Below, piece after piece: positions 62,900 through 64,000 of a DNA stretch of 64,000 nt. Within the stretch, counting starts at the first letter, position 1. Every line of letters begins with the position of its first letter. The stretch spans positions 8,318,187 to 8,382,186 of the forward strand of contig NC_079474.1 of the NCBI RefSeq assembly GCF_026230105.1, read 5' to 3'. The position numbers and the translations under genes were made by a program. The stretch is from Diorhabda sublineata. Lineage: Eukaryota > Arthropoda > Insecta > Coleoptera > Chrysomelidae. The notes below the pieces were generated by a model. The model did no database searches and was not told the origin of the DNA. It saw only the letters and a program-made list of their open reading frames with translations.

Positions 62900-63725
62900 A
62901 ACAAGTTTTTTGAAATTATTAAAGAGAATTTCCATACATAAAAAGACTAGAAGAAGATGATATATTTCATAAGATTTTGGCTATAATAGAAAGACGTTAC
63001 GAAGAAAGAGAAATAAGGCACTTAACGTTCATAGACATGAGAACATCAATCAGCTCAATCAAAGACATAACTTGTGGAATATATTGAATGAAATAATAAA
63101 TACCCATATATTGTTCATACTAATAATGATGCAATACTAAGAACTATGAAGAAACAAAAAAAAGGATAAAAAATAAAAGCCGAGGCTACAAATAGAATGA
63201 AAAAGCAACAAAGATGTACTATGTCTTGAATAAAACAGTTTTTAATAAGAAGTAGATATCAAAGAAAGTGAAATTGAGCGTATACAATACAATAACAGTT
63301 CCAGCACTGATGTGAAACGTAAGTAACAAACAATATATAGTAGAGTAAACGCACAATATATAGTAGAGTAAACGCAATTGAGATGAAATACCTACGGAAA
63401 ATAGGAGGGAAAACTAAGATGGATAGAATAAGAAATGAAATTGAGGAACAATGAAATAAAAAATAAATGAGAGAATCTTAGACTAGTTTGGACATTTGAC
63501 AAAGATAAAACATGATAGATTAACGAAACGAGAATTGTAAGCAAAAACTATAGAAAGAAGTAGAAGAGGCAGACGAAGAAAAACATGGAACAAACAAATA
63601 GCAGATATGAAAACAAAGATAACAGACAATAAATCGAGTAAAGATACTAACCCAGGACAGGAAAAGTTGGAAGAAATGAGGCAATGGAAAAATGAGAAAA
63701 AGATTTTGGCCGGATTCAAAATAAA
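62900..63725 (+). mobile_element. LINE reverse transcriptase relic, C-terminal half
   Basis: Near 63020 the plus strand reads LTFIDMRTSIN, then LWNILNEIINTHILF, like the F-I-D-x-x-K-A-F-D...L-W...L region. From 63365 RVNAIEMKYLRKIGGKTKMD then RIRNEI matches the A-x-E-M-K-Y-L-R-R...T-R-x-D-R-I-R-N block, and from 63488 FGHLTKIKHDRLTKREL with GRRRKTWNKQIADM matches the F-G-H...G-R-P-x-x-x-W end. The Y-A-D-D region is lost. It resembles the family at 35930-36690. Confidence 0.75.
63330..63375. repeat. Exact 23-bp tandem duplication
   Basis: Two adjacent identical copies of the 23-bp unit that starts ACAATATATAGTAGAG, inside the LINE relic. Confidence 0.9.
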
Positions 63726-64000
63726 GCGATTTTTACGATTTTGCCGAAACTACTGGCAACATTTTGATAAAATTTCATAAAAATATGTCTTGAAAGCTGG
63801 TATATTCCATGAAATGTTTTTATATCTGACTCTCATAGAAGGCGTTAGTTTGACGGCTCGTATTAAGAAGTATATATAACACATAACTTTTTCAAGGATA
63901 GCGTTATCATTGAAACTCTTAGAAGATCTTGATCATTATTCAATTTTACACCTACTCTATATACTGCAACTTAATATTGTGTACCATTTAAGGAATATTT

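Noticed and set aside
27075..64000. Further oxidase copies or other intact host genes
   Set aside because: I looked for the GxGxxG, G-V-L-K and LFAGEAT motifs and for splice-linked frames and found none; what is readable is transposon-derived.

Overview
This is AT-rich nuclear DNA of an insect. The evidence is spliceosomal introns with GT-AG ends, a pair of animal-type flavin amine oxidase genes, and a dense layer of decayed transposons of kinds common in insects (mariner, IS630-like with a DUF4817-type N-terminus, pogo, hAT, Jockey/CR1-like and RTE/I-like LINEs, Ty3/gypsy). A beetle is my guess, but nothing seen proves the order.

The only convincing host genes lie in the first 27 kb. They are two complete four-exon genes in tandem on the plus strand (about 1531-11008 and 13674-27074). 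Both encode secreted members of the polyamine/spermine oxidase family. Exons 2, 3 and 4 are exactly 592, 200 and 232 nt in both genes and the intron phases (2, 0, 2) match, so they arose by tandem duplication. The introns (2.1-5.6 kb) differ because each collected its own transposon debris. Both proteins start with a signal peptide and lack a peroxisomal C-terminus. They should make hydrogen peroxide from polyamines in the secretory pathway or outside the cell. Copy 2 has lost the histidine of the W-x-H-G motif near the FAD.

The 2.6 kb between the genes holds a mariner and an IS630-like element side by side, both on the minus strand. From 27 kb to the end I find no intact host gene. The region contains a deleted gypsy element (30.5-31.7 kb), a near-perfect 0.95 kb array of an 8-bp repeat (33.35-34.30 kb), LINE and gypsy fragments (35.9-39.0 kb), a gypsy-type LTR with primer-binding site and gag-like start (42.5-43.3 kb), a hAT relic (47.7-48.7 kb), mariner, IS630-like and LINE relics (50-58 kb), and a LINE reverse transcriptase tail (62.9-63.7 kb). 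Long AT-rich stretches between them hold nothing I can identify.

The most unusual signal is on the minus strand at 51187-51233. It is a sequence that folds as a hammerhead ribozyme: a CTGAAGA core, a 6-bp helix II, GAA, an ultra-short helix III, a GTC cleavage triplet, and a helix I pairing the two ends. It has one extra nucleotide next to helix II. It belongs to a short repeat family with two further decayed copies in the window, and a second, weaker hairpin of the same plan lies 160 bp away.
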